Origin: Rhodamnia argentea | Lineage: Eukaryota; Streptophyta; Magnoliopsida; Myrtales; Myrtaceae | Reading direction: 5' to 3' | Length of the DNA stretch: 64,000 nucleotides | NCBI RefSeq assembly: GCF_020921035.1 | Contig: NC_063156.1 | Coordinates: 13,218,501 to 13,282,500, forward strand | Shown here: positions 15,096 through 25,411 of the stretch, one piece after another | Layout: each line of letters starts with the position of its first letter | How positions within the stretch are numbered: position 1 is the first letter of the stretch | The notes under the pieces: model-generated | What the model saw: the letters and a program-made list of their open reading frames with translations, nothing else | Databases searched by the model: none | Told to the model about the DNA's origin: nothing | Translations under genes and position numbers: made by a program

Positions 15096-16599
15096 TGGAC
15101 AATCGTGACAAGACAGGTATTATAGTACGACATTCGTGTTAGCAAATCAGCGGTCCATTTCGACACAATTAGGTTAGAAATCTCAAAGACACCCAACTTT
15201 TTGCATCTAAGACAAAAATAACAAAACGTTGCATCTAGAAGGAAAAGAAAAAAAAAATCGACCAAAAAAAGAATTAAACAAAATTAACATTTTGTACGCA
15301 AAACAAGAATGGTCCGGGCAGAAGGGTCAGTGAGCATTTCATAGCAGGTCCTCCCTCGTGTATTGACCTCCACGAACACGTGTCCGACACGCCTTACTAC
15401 TCAAATATGTACACTTATTTTGTAAGATCACAAGGTTACCAGATTATCACAAGTTGTTTTACACTTATGCTTTTCAACTAGAACAAATTCTAAAGCAACA
15501 CTTGGGATATTCAATCGGTTTTTTTTCTTGCATTGGTTACTCGTTGGCCTTCACGACTTCCTCGTTTTATAAGCCTCGGTAAAATAGCTGTTTGAGCATC
15601 CATGGAGAGGCAAAAGAGCAGTTGGAGTTCCTCTGTCGAAGTACTTCATTTTTTCTATGTTATTTTTCTCGAAATATTGAAGGGAATCAAGCTAAATATC
15701 GATCTAATAGGTACTTAGGTAATTTTACCTTCTTAAAGCTCATTTATATTAGACGAATTGCCGGGAACTCATGCCTATTGCATAGATAATCCTCTGTTGA
15801 AGTACGTTCGGTCGAAGGACCATAGTCCCGGTCTTGTGGAGTAAATTCATTTTGAAAGAAAGTTTGTTCAAAGGAATTTTGTCAAAAGCAAAGGTATTTG
15901 GGAGTTCACAGATAAATGGAGTAGCTTCCACAATCTTACAGTAGTGCAAATTTGAGGGTCAAAACATCACTCGACATGCAGTGATTGATATGGGTCGACA
16001 GAAACAAGGCATTTTGCGCGCCTCATTTGACGGCCATAAGTGACTGCCAAAATTGCATATAGAGGAGGACTGTGAGCTGTTGAATCCATGCATTAAGCAA
16101 CGGCGCTAGAATATTCCATGCATTAAGGCTGCAGGGACCAAATGGCCGTAGGCATCAAAGTGATCATTTTATCTCTGATTTGACACTTAAGTGATCCGGC
16201 AGAAACTTTTGATACTAAAGTGATCACTGTACACAACTTTTGATTTTAGGCCGATTCAATCGTCCACAGCTTTTGATTTTAGGCTGATTCAAGCAACCCC
16301 GAGCTACCATCGGTCTTTGGAGTTTCGTCCCGATCCAAGGAGCGCGCAGAACACTTCCGTCTTCGCTGACAACCTTCGAAAAGGTAAACGAAGGATCATC
16401 CATCCATCCACAGACAACAAGGCCGAGAGGAATATGTGTGCCGAAATTTCAAACTTTATCCACCAAAAATTCTTATCCTTTCAGTTAACTCAATTTGATC
16501 TTTAAAAGAATCGAGCAATTTGTTACTTTGCTTGGGCGCCGCTCCTTCATGCAATGCTTTCCCCCGCTCCTCTTTGTCAACTTAGTGTCCGATGTGGGA
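15096..16599. other. Intergenic, with a family C MITE fragment at about 16150-16300
   Basis: Mostly unremarkable AT-rich sequence without a recognised gene. At 16115-16130 ATTCCATGCATTAAG repeats an earlier ATCCATGCATTAAGC (about 16084). At about 16150-16300, phrases such as GACACTTAAGTGATCC and ACTAAAGTGATCACTG match the internal motifs of the family C MITE at 55160, so this looks like a decayed or partial copy. Confidence 0.4.
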
Positions 16600-16930
16600 C
16601 GCGGAAGCAACATGATCTATCAGCCCTGTCCACGTCAGTATGTTTCGCCGCATCTGCTGCTTCCTTTAGGGCTCGAAAGAACGATCCCGTGGCTCCCAGC
16701 CTCCCGTCCCGTGAACCCCCCTTGTCATCTTCCCCCATAGAAGCAGCATGATCTGGTGACCTTGCTTTGTTGCATCTACTGCTTCCTCTTGGACTCGGAA
16801 AGATTGATTTTGTAGCTCCCATCCTGCGAACCGCCGGCTTCATCATCCCCCGAAGAGGCAGCGCGATCCAGTGACCCTGATTTATGCTGTATCTGCCGCT
16901 TCCTTTCGGTCTCAATCGATCGAAAGATCG
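16600..16930. repeat. Three imperfect tandem units of about 120-135 bp
   Basis: Three successive units share the order: (G)AAGCA(A/G)CATGATCT, then TGCATCTRCTGCTTCCT, then CTCGAAAGA or CTCGGAAAG, then GTAGCTCCCA(T/G)CCT, then a CATC-TTCCCCC stretch. They start near 16608, 16740 and 16857. The third unit is cut short by a palindromic ATCGATCGAAAGATCG. On the - strand a frame spans the array (16577-16915) and repeats an A-A-D/S...G-A-T pattern, but I do not recognise it and do not call a gene. Confidence 0.55.
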
Positions 16931-17570
16931 ACCGCGTCAAACGATCTCTCGCTGCTCGTATGACTCCGAGAATATTTTCCGCTGTCTTTGCTCATCTCAT
17001 GTTCCGAAGACACGCTTCCATTAGAGACACTCCCGGCCGCTTAACTTGCGCGAATAATAAAGGCTTTCCATCATGCGTGAACCAACTGCTTCTGTTCTGT
17101 CCCTCATTGTGACACACTTCCATTCACTGACATGGACATGGATGGCCTGTGTCTATGAATGAGAAGCAGAAACAAGAAACCCACACGCTGGCCATTTTCG
17201 CTAGAAACTCTTTCTTCGCCTTCCGCGGAAGATTTTGTCCCCGAAGATGGCGGGCACATGGCTCTTTTTAGTGTAAATTCATTCTAGGGCTCTTATTATA
17301 CAACGTGTCCCAGCGTATCGAAATTCTCTTTTTTTTCAGAAATCATGTGTTGGCGTGTCGTGTCGTATGTCGGGTTCCGTATCGTGTCGGTGCTACATAG
17401 ATATTGATGTTGTGAACTTGAACATCGAAATGGACCGACACTAAACACTAAAATAATAAAGATATTACTGGTCAAAGTATGTTTTCTTCTCCTTCAATTT
17501 AAATAAATTTAGTGAATTGGTGGTTGGCTTAAAAATATAAATGACAGTATTAATTTCAGCAGCAAGAGAG
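16931..17570. other. Intergenic stretch without a recognised gene
   Basis: No coding structure is evident. At about 17300-17410 a block rich in TGTCGTGTCG and CGTGTCGGTGC resembles the sequence at about 49900-50290 (GACACGACACGCGACATG and CGGAGTGTCGGACATG). This suggests another dispersed repeat family with a TGTCGGACACG-like terminus. Confidence 0.35.
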
Positions 17571-18119
17571 GAGATAAATTGAGAAAATTATCAAAAAAGT
17601 TCTAAATCTATTGCAATTGTTCCAGTTCGGTCATAATTTTTTTTTTTTTTTTACAATTCAGTCCTAATTTTTTCATGTTTATTAGTTGAGTCCGTCCAAT
17701 AATTTTGGCCAGAAAAACGCTAACACGGACTCCGTCTATTACATGACACGGTCGGCGCTGATGTAAAATCGATTTTATAATACTTGAATTTGTTTATAAT
17801 TTTTTCTATTTTATTTACCTTTTTTTCTTTTTTCCATGGCTTAGGGCAGTCGAGGGAAGCAAACACTAGTACAGAGGGAAAAAAAAGTAAAGAAAATAGA
17901 AAGAAAGAATAAAAAATTACAAAAAAATCAAAATATTACTAAAATTTATCCACGTCGGCGTCGACGGTGCCACGTCAAATGGTCGAGGTTCACGTTAGCT
18001 ATTTTCAGCCAAAACTCATCGGATGAACTGAATTAACACAAATACAAAAGGTTTGGGACTGAATTGGCACAATTACGATAGGTTTATGACTTTTTTTGGC
18101 AATTTTTCCGAGATAAATT
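17571..18119. mobile_element. MULE-like MITE (family A, copy 1), 529 bp, with 10-bp target duplication
   Basis: The element at 17581-18109 is flanked by identical GAGATAAATT copies (17571-17580 and 18110-18119). Its inverted ends are GAGAAAATTATCAAAAAAG on the left and, reverse complemented, GGAAAAATTGCCAAAAAAAG on the right. The complementarity continues for about 50 bp through CTATTGCAATTGTTCC. Target duplications of 9-11 bp with long inverted repeats fit Mutator-like non-autonomous elements. It ends about 230 bp downstream of the SAUR stop codon. Confidence 0.75.
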
Positions 18120-18312
18120 AGAATAGGCATAAGGACCTCACCCAAATCACTAGTCAAATTGCCATTGCTTTGGGCAATATAGACCAAGTATCTACTTTGG
18201 TCGAGAAACTCCGGTGTTACAATGCTATGATACAATTCTTCAATGAGTAAAATTTAGGATACAGGAGATGAGCTACAAAGGGCCAACGAAACATCTGCCT
18301 TTCTGCTACTGC

Positions 18313-18322
18313 TACAATCTAT
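18313..18322 (-). promoter_or_regulatory. DST-like element in the SAUR 3' UTR
   Basis: On the SAUR strand, ATAGATT (18322-18316) is followed directly by GTA (18315-18313), starting 14 nt after the stop codon. ATAGATT and GTA are two of the three conserved blocks of the DST mRNA-instability element of SAUR 3' UTRs. The GGA block is not clear at normal spacing and the usual spacer before GTA is missing, so the match is partial. Confidence 0.35.
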
Positions 18323-18336
18323 GCTAACGAGATCAC

Positions 18337-18732
18337 CTAGACAAACTCCTCTACCAACTCGCCAAACTCAAACTTCCCATTGCAGCCCTCCACAGCGTTC
18401 AACACCTCCCGGAAAGCAGGCACGCTGCAAAGGACCGTGAGCCCGTTCCTATGCTCGAACCCGAACTCCTCGCGCGCCTTCTCGAGCAGCATCTTGAAGA
18501 GCGGGTGAGACAGGAACGCGGTCGGCACGAGGAACCGCTGCCTCCCTTCCCCAACATAGACCGGGAAGAACCCCGTCGGGGTAGTCGACGACAGGGAGGA
18601 CAGCGAGCGTCCCTCGCCGTAGCGCTCCTTGAGCAGGCACACTTCTTGCGACAGTTGGTCCCGATCGGCCGATAGGGCTCTCTCCTTCGCCATCTTCGCG
18701 AGCTTCTTCAAGGAAACTATCGTCTTCCCCAT
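18337..18732 (-). CDS. SAUR family auxin-responsive protein (131 aa)
   Basis: Small auxin-up RNA proteins promote cell expansion, mainly by inhibiting PP2C.D phosphatases and so activating plasma-membrane proton pumps. This is a single-exon frame from ATG at 18732 to the stop at 18337, as usual for SAURs. The N-terminal arm (1-50) is basic and starts MGKTIVSLKKLAKMAKERAL. The core SAUR domain (about 53-120) contains GFFPVYVGEGRQRFLVP, FLSHPLFKMLLEKAREEFGF and GLTVLCSVPAF. An acidic tail (ELVEEF) ends the protein. No TGTCTC auxin response element was seen within about 400 bp upstream; a possible TATA-like CTATATAATA lies at 19020-19011, about 280 bp upstream. I cannot assign a specific SAUR number. 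The ORF is GC-rich compared with its flanks, which is normal for the family. Confidence 0.93.
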   Translation of the reverse strand: MGKTIVSLKKLAKMAKERALSADRDQLSQEVCLLKERYGEGRSLSSLSSTTPTGFFPVYVGEGRQRFLVPTAFLSHPLFKMLLEKAREEFGFEHRNGLTVLCSVPAFREVLNAVEGCNGKFEFGELVEEFV

Positions 18733-18835
18733 GATGTGCTTGATTTCCTAATGTTGGAGAATTCTTTGTGAAGGTTTGGAGATGAGAAAGATGAAGACGG
18801 AGAGAAATTTTAGAAGCTAGGAAGCTCAATGCCAC

Positions 18836-20754
18836 ATTGGTGACTTAAGGGCATTGCTTTGGACGGGAACAAATGGTGGGTTGGGGAGGATTTGTAGGAT
18901 ATGTCCTTGCAAGTATCTTTGAAATTAATGATGAGATGAGTTTTGATTTCGGTCTCTTCACTTTAAAATGGTACGAAACGTATGATTGATTAGGTTGTCC
19001 TAATTCAGATTATTATATAGAATTAGAGAGCAATTGGAAAAAAAAAAAATTGTTACAATCGACATCATAAAATATAATAGATGATGATAGTGACGGGGCG
19101 GCAAGAAATAAAAAAACAAGGAGGTTTGTTTATACCACATTATTGGTTGATGATGCAAATGTTGGTAGGCCTCGAAATTCTCTCTCGAGCTTTGAATCCG
19201 TCCTATCGTTGTAAGGGGAAAATGAGGAGCCGATCGCCATTAGGAATATCTTTTCTAAGATGTATTGCAATTATTTGATGTATAAGTCGTATATCATAAA
19301 TATATCGTTCGCGGTTAAAGCTTTTGGGATGGACTTTTTATGGGTACAAAAGCCAAAACTGATGGGTCTCGGAGTCCATGCGAGCTCAATTTTTAAGTCG
19401 GTCATAGTTGTGATTTGGTTTACAATCTTGCTCACATAATGCCATCTGCCACATGATCCTCAATTGATACTAGGGTTTCGCCCATACTGAGTTTTGCTTG
19501 TCCTATCCTTCATGTGAGTAGCATCGCCGTGAGCACCACATCCATCGTCGGCAAATGCCATCTCAACCCTGGACAACTTAACCGAGTTTTGCTCCTCCAC
19601 GCCGCCGCCACACCTCTTGCCGTCGTCCTCGTCCATTGTCACTCTCACCCAGCTAGGCACAGTGTCATCCATTGTCGTTCATCTTCGCGCTTCCAAGGCT
19701 CGAATGTCCAAACCATCGTTGAAGCTGCTCATGACCCATTGAACGTCAAGAGCACACCATTGATCGACAAAATGGTCGTAGAATTGCTCTCGGTGCCACA
19801 TAGAATTGAGTGGTTTTAGAGCGGGCGGGTTCCTGGCTTAGAACCTGAAACCTACATTCTCGGGATCAATTCTCAATTTTTAGAACCTAAAATCTACCCT
19901 ATAAACATTGAAACTGATCATGTCAGTCTAGTCCGGCCGATTCCTTTCTTTTGTTGGTTTCATTGTTTTTCTTTGAGAGGACAAACTTCAGCAAAATATC
20001 CCCTTATTTACAGCTAATACTAATGGTATTTACGGCAAAATAGTAGAGCAACGAAACAACGAGAAGTAAGAAACTAGGATGTGTCCAACTCATCTTTTAG
20101 TCAAGCAAAATGAAAATTCAAGCAACAACAGAAATTTGCATCGAGAAACTATGAAAAAAGGGGGTGAAGCATGGCGGAGAGTGAGAGAGAGAGAAACCAG
20201 AGGCAGAGGCGGCAACAACAGGAATACACGATGCAATGTAAAACTAAAAAGAGAGAATTATGGTCTATCAATCTATTTTCGGGAATGGGACCGATAATAG
20301 CTGGTTCCAAATTTTAAGAACCGGGAACCATATAAAAAATGGTCAGGTCGGTCTACTCCGATGCCAGGATCTACCTTGGATCGGTCCTCGCCCCTTATGT
20401 CATATGTTAATTTACGGCTCTTAATCAGTCCCCCACTTTTAAATTTTTCCATTTACATAAAAATAACGAAAAATTCGTGCTAAAATCGCTTTGGGGTATC
20501 GGTTTAAGAGTCAAATTTGTCAAATAACACAGGTCCACCCCCTGCAAATTCTACCCAAGTTTGATTCGGTCAAGAAGGGAGATCACAAGCTTCGGGTCTC
20601 ACCAGAAGAATATTCCTAAACCTAGAGGCGCACCCACCCTCTTCCCCTGCCTCCTCTCTAAAACCCTATCGAATTTTCTAAACTAGTTTAAGTCAAGATA
20701 ACAACAAAAGCGCCCCAAAGGGTGTGGACAAAAACCTTGGGGACGGGGTTTGGT
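18836..20754. other. SAUR upstream region and repeat-derived intergenic DNA
   Basis: No gene is recognised. A moderately GC-rich open stretch at 19514-19819 has no known domain. From about 19818 to 20400 the sequence is bounded by inverted-type ends (AGAGCGGGCGGGTTCC on the left, GGTCCTCGCCCCTTATG on the right). It is rich in GAACC and GGTTC near both ends, suggesting a hAT-like non-autonomous element. The target duplication was not clear. Confidence 0.35.
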
Positions 20755-21325
20755 CATGGTGGGTGGGTGTGCGCCTATTGTATATTCGACCAATATCTGC
20801 AGCCATTATTGAGAAACTTGTTAGATCACAAGAAAGCTGATGACGCAGCTTGCAGACTCAGTTTTTCCAGTTGATGAAAGAATGGTCAACCCACCCGCAA
20901 CTCCCCAGGAGTCCAACGACGTGTTAGGAGCGAGGAGGAAGAGCATCCCTCTCCATAATAATTCCAGAAGGCCAGCACAGTAGAGAGAGAGAGAGAGAGA
21001 GAGAAAGCAGTTGAAGAGGCGGAGGAAGAACGCCCAGGAAGAAGAAGACAAAGCGAGGTTGGAGAAGTAGCGTGGACGGGAGGGAGACGACCAAAACGAA
21101 GCTTGGTTACCCAAGAAAGGAAAAAAAAAATGAACGAATAAGAGGGCGAGGGAGAATTAGTTCTGCAATTTCCACTTTGTGTCGTTTAATCTTACAAAAA
21201 ATCTGCTTGTATTATGGTATATTTGCAGTCCTCAGCTACACGATTGAAGTGACCGCAAATACCTTCCTTAGAGGGACTTTAGACACACCCGACCCCTAAA
21301 TTCCAAAACTCATTCTAAGCCAGGT
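20755..21325. repeat. Duplicated block, copy 1 (related to 23455-25045)
   Basis: This block shares a long, ordered series of matches with 23455-25045: TGTGCGCCTATT, GACTCAGTTTTT(C)CAG, CAACGACGTGTTAGGA, AGAAGGCC(A/G)GCAC, a GA microsatellite (20978-21003), GAAGAAGACAAAGCGAGG and CTTGTATT(A/G)TG. It is a non-coding or decayed gene-derived duplication in direct orientation. The - strand frame 20821-21114 resembles a disrupted 5' gene end (Ser/Leu-rich), but I recognise no family. Confidence 0.6.
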
Positions 21326-21645
21326 GTGCCATGTAGGGCAGCCAGCATCCACGTCAACAATATAAGGCCAAAATTAGTTGGACAGACTCAATTGACAAAA
21401 TATGAAAAAGTGGGCACCGGCCTTGAATGCCTTGAGCGAGGGCTTAGCAGCCCCACCGGTGGCGGGTAAGGGCAAGGCAACCCTCGTCTACGTTAGCGAT
21501 TTCCGATCAAAATTGGTTGGATGGACTCAATTGATAAAATGTGAAAAAATTTAGAACTTAATTGACAAAATTGAAAGCTTTATAGTTAAATTGACAAAAG
21601 TGCAATAACTTTAGTACTTTTTAAACAATTTTCTTCCACTAGAGA
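21326..21645. repeat. Family A MITE fragments, rearranged
   Basis: Typical family A internal phrases occur twice here: GGTTGGA(T/C)(A/G)GACTCAATTGA, and AAAATTGACAAAATTGAAAG followed by GTGCAATAACTTTAGTAC. The right end is recognisable near 21640 (AACAATTTTCTTCC). The left end is missing, so this is a truncated or doubly inserted copy. Confidence 0.45.
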
Positions 21646-21814
21646 CAAGCCTATTTAAGTCGTATTCTACTAAATTTAAGTTATTGGTTGTCTCCCTTTC
21701 CATGATCGTAATTTAAGTTCCCTGGCGTTAGATTAGTTAAGAAGTATATCTGAGAGGAGTTCAAGCTCGATACCCAAGGTGGGATTGAAGCAATATCGCC
21801 ATACATACACTTTA

Positions 21815-22243
21815 GGAAAATTATCGAAAAAGTTCTAAATTCATTACAATTGTGCCAATTTATTCTTAAACATTTATTTGCCAATTCAGTCCTAATTTGA
21901 ATTTTTACTTTTCTTTAATTTTTTCTTCTTCCCTTTTCGATAGTTGGCGAGGTCCACCTTGCCGGCCTTAGGTGAAGCTTGCAACAAGCCTCACCATCGT
22001 TTGGCGAGGTCTCGGCCGGCCTCATGCAGCCACGTTGAGGCCAACCTCGCTCTGTGACGGCAAGGCTCGCCCTCGCCGGTGGTTAGCGGGGGTGAGCTTC
22101 GCCTGAGGCCAGCGAGGTGGACCTCGTCGGATAGACAGAATTGATACAATTGTAAAAAATTTAGGACTAAATTAACAAAAAAAAGTTTCAAATTGAATTG
22201 ACATAATTACGATCAATTTATGATTTTTTTCTATAGTTTTTCC
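21815..22243. mobile_element. MULE-like MITE (family A, copy 2)
   Basis: The left end is GGAAAATTATCGAAAAAG, followed by TTCTAAATTCATTACAATTG. The right end, reverse complemented, begins GGAAAAACTATAGAAAAAAA and reaches GATCGTAATTATGTC. The interior is a GC-rich block of GGCGAGG and GCCTCGCC variants (21945-22125). Flanks TACACTTTA and TACGCACTT are only partly alike, so the target duplication has decayed. Confidence 0.6.
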
Positions 22244-22640
22244 TACGCACTTCAATTGGCGTGGCAAGTTCGGGAGGTGAGGGTCGATCTCTCAGTGCGA
22301 TCCCGCCAAATTAGGCTAAGCCTAGTATTTCCATGTTTATATTACTTAATCTACTGTCTTCTTAATTCCACTAATGAAAGTTCACGATTGTAATATTGTA
22401 ATGAAGCTAAATGACGTGTTTATCGAGTTAATGTTCTTAGATGAAAAAAAGAGGAACATTTAAACTCTTATCACGTCGAAATAAAAAATGCGACGCTTGA
22501 GGATATCATGGAGGAATGATAAATCTTTTCGAGGAATAATGCTATTTTATATTTCAATGTCGTTAATATTTTTATATCCCTTATTTTATCACCCTATTTA
22601 TCATTGAACCCAAGAGCCGCACCCTCCTCTAGGCTGTATC

Positions 22641-23409
22641 TAAGGATATGGTAACACTTTTGAAAATGAATTTATGCTTCAGAAGTGCTTTTGGAACAAA
22701 AATTCGTTTGATAATGTAACTTCTGAAGTAGAAATCCATTTGGTAAAAATTTGTACCTTTCAAAGAAATTTCTGCTTCTAAAGTGAATTTTCATTTTTGA
22801 AGATGTTTTTCCCTCAATTTGACAAGTTAAAAAAAAATTGTTTCTCAACTCAAGAAGTATTTCTCGCCTCACCCTATTTTCATTTCGACCATGCCTGCCT
22901 CCATTGTCGCCCACAGGTGACCACCGTCCATCGCCCCCCTCGACCACTGCCATCCACTGCCGGCCGCCGCCCACGACCACCGCCAACCACCTCCCACGAC
23001 CACCGCGGACCTCCGTTCGCCTCTGCACATCGCCACCTGCGTGCCGTTGCCACCTCCCGACCGCCAACCACCACCGCCCGCAACCACTACTAGCCACGCC
23101 GACCATCGCCCACCTTTGTCGGCCACCGCCCCCCACCACCACATTGCCTTTGAGTCGCCGTCTCCGGCCACCGGAGTAAAAAACCTAATATCTTTTTTAT
23201 TTTTAAAAAGTAAACAATATTTTTAATAATAAAAATTACTTTTTAAAGAAATTTAAAATTTTAAAAATGAAGTAGTGTTTTTTCGGCTGCCGACAATAAT
23301 TTTTCATAGACATAGAAAAATCAACTTCTGCTTCTGAGTAGAAGTATAAAAATTAACTTTTGATAAAAATTTAATTTCTCAAGTATAAGTGTTGCCATGT
23401 GCCCCCTAA
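22641..23409. mobile_element. Harbinger-like MITE (family E, copy 2), 763 bp, TAA flanks
   Basis: The element at 22644-23406 is flanked by TAA on both sides (22641-22643, 23407-23409). Its ends are GGATATGGTAACACTT and, reverse complemented, GGGGGCACATGGCAACACTT. Subterminal parts contain the AGAAGTGCTTTTGGAACAAAAATT and CAACTTCTGCTTCTGAGTAGAAG motifs also found in family E copy 1. A GC-rich insert (22885-23175) with recurring CCACC, CCGCC and ACCAC sits in the middle. Its open frames on both strands reflect the lack of stop codons in such sequence. Confidence 0.6.
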
Positions 23410-23454
23410 TTTTCTAAACTATTCATCTAAGATACAACAGATATGTCTCACGCC

Positions 23455-25045
23455 GATCACGGCGGGTGTGCGCCTATTATGCTTAGGTTGCGCATGGTAA
23501 CCATTACGTTGCGGAAAACTGATTTCGATTAAAATGACTTTTTCTGATTCTGTTCCTAGATGAGTTTTAGATAATCAAAACGCGTTTGACAACTATACAA
23601 AATTTCAATTTCAAAAAACTGTTTCTTTTCCTAATTTTTTTATTTAAGTCAAATAACTATGTAGTTACTTTGTAAAATTTCATCCTAAATTGAAAACTAA
23701 TTTTCAATACACACTAAAATAATTTAAATTACATTTTTTTAGCATGTCATAAATGAAACACAAATTTTAATACATTGTGTTTGAAGTTCGATTGAAGCAT
23801 GGGACAGTTCCTATATTAAGAACTCATTTTTTTCTTTAAATGTTGCATTGTCCAAAATACATACAAACATGGCATTTGAATAATCAAATTATCCATCGAC
23901 AAAAATAAATAAATTATCCTCCTTAATACAAAGTACAAGTCCTTCACTATCATTTTGCAGCTTCTGTCTTAAATTCAAGTGGGTGTTAGCTTCGGCTCCA
24001 CGTGCAGATGTCTACATTTTGTGACACACGGCTATGAATATATATGTTATTATCCACATGTTGGATGCCATCATATTATGTGACATTTTTTTGTAGAAAA
24101 GTAAAATCTATGAAATCTAGGAAATTTAGGCACAAATTGATGAAAATGAGGTCAAACTAGCCTAATATAAGCTTATTCTATTTTTAGGGATTTTTTAAAT
24201 TTTTATGATTTTTTAAAAAATTTCCATTTTTTTAAATTTTTTTATTTTATTTTATTTTTATTAGGTTGAGGGAAAAGTGATTAGAGAACTGAAAGAGAAA
24301 AATGAAAGATATAAGATTTCATTTTGTTTTATGATTCTCAAAAGTGATTCTTTTTCCCGGAATCAATTTTTTTTTATTCTGAATTTTGCTCTAAAACTGA
24401 TTTTGATTCTCAAAAGCTGATTCTGGGAACGGAATCGGAATCAAATTTATTTGCGTTACCAAACGTGATTCTCATCTTTTTTTGTTCCCAGAATTAGAAA
24501 CAGAGAATAAGAATGGTTATCATGTACGCCCTTAATTACTCACCAACTCAAGAATTTTTTTTTTTTTTTTTGGGTTCTCGAGAAAGTTTGCTGGCGCATA
24601 GTTTAGACTCAGTTTTTCAGTTGATGGAGAGCAGTCAACTCCCCAAGAGTCCCACGACGACAACGACGTGTTAGGAACGAAGAGAAAAAGCTTCTCTCTC
24701 CTTAACAAGTCAAGAAGGCCGGCACTGTAGAGAGAGAGAGAGAGAGAGAGAGAGAAGTGGGACGAACGTCCACGGAGAAGAAGACAAAGCGAGGATGGTG
24801 AAGGTTAGCTTATTAGGTAGAGTGCGCGGGAGGGATACGACCAAGAACAGAAAAAGTATAAAGGCAAATTTAACTTTGCACTTTTCACTTTGCATACTCT
24901 GTTTTTAAATCTTCTTGTATTGTGTCATATTTTTGGTCCTAAGCTACACAACTAAAAGTACTAAAGTACCTACCGCAAAAGAAGGACGCCGGAAACCCTA
25001 ATCCCTTGATCATCCCGATATCTCAAACCTTATCCTAACCTGGCT
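23455..25045. repeat. Duplicated block, copy 2 (interrupted by a 1-kb MITE)
   Basis: This is the partner of 20755-21325. Ordered matches start at GGTGTGCGCCTATTATG (23465), break at the family E element (23486-24531) and resume with GACTCAGTTTTTCAGTTGATG (24606). They continue through CGACGTGTTAGGAACGA, a GA microsatellite (24727-24754), GAAGAAGACAAAGCGAGGATGG and CTTGTATTGTG. Neither copy keeps a long reading frame. Confidence 0.6.
23483..24534. mobile_element. Harbinger-like MITE (family E, copy 3), 1046 bp, TTA flanks
   Basis: The element spans 23486-24531 and is flanked by TTA at 23483-23485 and 24532-24534. Its ends are GGTTGCGCATGGTAACCATT and, reverse complemented, GGGCGTACATGATAACCATT. 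Both subtermini contain GATTCTGTTCC or GATTCTGGGAACGGAATC-like sequence. It has no coding potential. Its insertion point lies inside the duplicated block 23455-25045, so it is younger than that duplication. Confidence 0.65.
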
Positions 25046-25411
25046 ACTAACCTCTACCAATCCCACATGGTAGAATAATTAAATATTGAATCGCTTTTTC
25101 ATCTAACAGTTTAAGTTTTTAGAATAATTGATATCTTGAGATCGGGAGAAGCTCGATAGGCAAAAGAGGGTGCCGCCGAGGAAGCATAGTTGGCTCCGCA
25201 TGCCACACTTGTCAAGGAAAGCACGAGTGACCGAGGTGCCCGAATAGCTTTCATCGAGGAAGCTACTAATGGGGTGTAGTGGCCTGTTCTATTGGATAGG
25301 CTTTGGCCATCCATGTAAGTCCCGAGGGAGCGACGTTGATGGTGCTTGAGAATGTAGGGGAGCGATGAAACAGCTCGCAATGAGGATGTTGCGGAATTGA
25401 GTGGGGGAGAA

